DNA from: Phycisphaerales bacterium
GTDB taxonomy: Bacteria; Planctomycetota; Phycisphaerae; Phycisphaerales; SM1A02
Length of the DNA: 21,116 nucleotides
NCBI GenBank assembly: GCA_020427625.1
Contig: JAGQOI010000302.1
Location: forward strand, 1 to 21,116
Direction: 5' to 3'
The translations under genes and the position numbers were made by a program. Positions 19,915-21,116 of this stretch are shown piece after piece (position 1 is the first letter of the stretch; each line of letters starts with the position of its first letter). The notes below the pieces were generated by a model. That model ran no database searches and had not been told where the DNA came from. It saw only the letters and a program-made list of their open reading frames with translations.

Positions 19915-21116
19915 TCAGCGCAGCGGGACCTTGCCGTCCTGGACGAGGCGGAGGATGAGGGCCGCGGCGTCCTCGGCGGGTCGCTTGTTCGCGAAGCGGA
20001 TGCAGACGTGGCGCAGCGCCTCGTTCTGGATCGCGGCGTGCTTGGAATCCTGAAGGTAGCGCGACGCGAGACTCACGATCGAGTCGGAGCCGCCGATGTG
20101 CGGAATGAACTCCGGGCAGATCTCGCGGTCGGCGATGATGTTCGGGAGCAGGCAGTACGGCGTGCGGAGCAGGACCTTCGAGAGGAGCCAGGAGATGACG
20201 CCGGTCTTGTAGACGCCGATCATCGGCTTGCAGTGCCGCGCGATGTTCAGGGTGACGGTGCCGGAGACCGCGACGCAGAGGTCGCTCCAGGCGATGGTCG
20301 CATCGACCTCGGCGGTGGTCATGTGGAGTCCGGTGGGGAAGACGCGGACCTTCTTGCGGATGAGGCGGGCGATGTCGCCGTTGGCGGCGCAGATCACGCC
20401 GGCCATGCCCGAGTGCCGGGCCTGGAGTTCGGCGTAGATGCTGATGAGCAGCCGGATGTTGCGCCGGACCTCCTGGGTGCGGGAGCCGGGGAAGATGCCG
20501 AGTCGCGGCGCCCCGGCGGGGAGTCCGTGCATGCGCTCCTTGAGCGCCTTCATGTCGAGTTCGCGGTTGATCGCGGGATGGCCGATGAACTTCGCGGGGA
20601 TCGTCCGCTCGCCGAACCACTGTTCCTCGAACGGCAGCACGCAGAGTACGAGGTCGGTGAGCCGCCGCAGCTTGTTCGTCCGCCAGCGTCCCCAGGCCCA
20701 CAACTGCGGCGCGTTGAGATGGACGATCCGGGCGCCGCTCTTGCGCATGAAGGCGCAGATCGGAAAGTTCGCCGCCGGTGCGTCCACCGCGACGTGGGCG
20801 ATCACGCGGAACTGCGACGACCAGCGCCGGATCCGACGCTGCTCCCGACGCGTCGCGAGGACGTGACTCAACGCCCCCAGACCCATCGCGCCGTCCGCGG
20901 CCGTGTTCTCGATGAGTTCCGCTCCCGCCGCCTCCATCTTCGGACCGCCCCAGGCGAAGATGCGCACCCCCGGCAATTCCTTGCGCAAGGCCGCGATGAC
21001 CGGCGCCGCCAGCGCGTCGCCGCTCGGCTCGAAGGCGGTGAACAGCAGGGTCGGTCGCGCGGCCTGATCGCCCGGCGGCGCCGGGTCGACCTGCGGTGTC
21101 GGAACGGTCTTGTCAC
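19915..21116 (-). CDS. lpxB: Lipid-A-disaccharide synthase, 5' end outside the window
   Basis: LpxB (family GT19) joins UDP-2,3-diacylglucosamine to lipid X to make the lipid A disaccharide at the inner membrane. About 400 codons are visible and the frame runs off the right edge with no start codon, so the gene is partial. Marks seen: FEPSGD (about 21033-21016; usually GEASGD), WGGPKMEAAG, VDAPAANFP (with the conserved Asp), APQLWAWG, FPGSRTQEV, VSGTVTLN (around 20245, where the family normally has SGTxxLE) and LPNIIADRE. The C-terminus is complete at 19915. A TTG at 20988 is in frame but lies after the GD motif, so it is not the start. An LPS-type outer membrane is implied for the organism. 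The gene converges on the OPT-linked membrane gene with 12 bp between stops. Confidence 0.9.
   Translation of the reverse strand, partial: DKTVPTPQVDPAPPGDQAARPTLLFTAFEPSGDALAAPVIAALRKELPGVRIFAWGGPKMEAAGAELIENTAADGAMGLGALSHVLATRREQRRIRRWSSQFRVIAHVAVDAPAANFPICAFMRKSGARIVHLNAPQLWAWGRWRTNKLRRLTDLVLCVLPFEEQWFGERTIPAKFIGHPAINRELDMKALKERMHGLPAGAPRLGIFPGSRTQEVRRNIRLLISIYAELQARHSGMAGVICAANGDIARLIRKKVRVFPTGLHMTTAEVDATIAWSDLCVAVSGTVTLNIARHCKPMIGVYKTGVISWLLSKVLLRTPYCLLPNIIADREICPEFIPHIGGSDSIVSLASRYLQDSKHAAIQNEALRHVCIRFANKRPAEDAAALILRLVQDGKVPLR

Noticed and set aside
19895..19925. Possible bidirectional terminator between the OPT-linked gene and lpxB.
   Set aside because: Arms of five or six bases with poor or long loops and no T-runs; ordinary for GC-rich sequence.
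1..21116. Search by eye for CRISPR arrays, insertion sequences, tRNA or rRNA genes.
   Set aside because: No regularly spaced repeats, transposase motifs, terminal inverted repeats, tRNA arms or rRNA blocks were seen.

Overview
The window is high-GC bacterial DNA with tightly packed genes. It most resembles a planctomycete of the Phycisphaerae/Phycisphaerales type. Three things point there: a C-terminal dockerin-like pair of calcium loops in a HAF-repeat surface protein, an lpxB gene (so an LPS-type envelope), and frequent start sites lacking a strong Shine-Dalgarno sequence. This placement is inference; the sequence carries no rRNA or other strong taxonomic marker.

Layout. Positions 78-4315 (minus strand) read from right to left: an ECF sigma factor, a one-pass membrane protein that looks like its anti-sigma partner, a UbiA-like membrane protein, a small lipoprotein, and a HAF/dockerin fragment. 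A candidate ECF-type promoter (GGAAC-N16-CGTA) sits just in front of the sigma gene. On the plus strand, 4410-5846 is purB (adenylosuccinate lyase), of a type that reads very like the animal enzyme. Its stop codon abuts the stop of a giant minus-strand gene (5847-11264). That gene encodes a 1,805-residue secreted protein joining a ChaN-like domain, an alpha/beta-hydrolase-like domain without its serine, an M1-like zinc peptidase, an M28 zinc aminopeptidase and a PDZ domain. Upstream of it, still on the minus strand, are an acidic amino acid/dicarboxylate symporter (11373-12758) and asnB (12772-14652), 13 bp apart. Divergent from asnB, on the plus strand, are two tandem OPT-family peptide transporters (14763-16604 and 16685-19141) and a two-segment membrane protein of unknown function (19144-19902). 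The window ends inside lpxB (minus strand, 19915 to beyond 21116).

How the genes fit together. The stretch 5847-19902 reads as a neighbourhood for peptide and amino acid use: an exported multi-domain peptidase, an Asp/Glu-type symporter, glutamine-dependent asparagine synthetase, and a pair of OPT transporters with a companion membrane protein. The most unusual items are the five-part peptidase, whose M1 module lacks the exopeptidase glutamate motif and whose hydrolase module lacks its nucleophile, and the OPT pair, whose second member carries a soluble insert of about 180 residues. No mobile elements, CRISPR arrays, tRNA or rRNA genes were seen. No gene-free stretch exceeds 300 bases; the largest is 618-798 (181 bp), which holds a short 12-bp tandem repeat.
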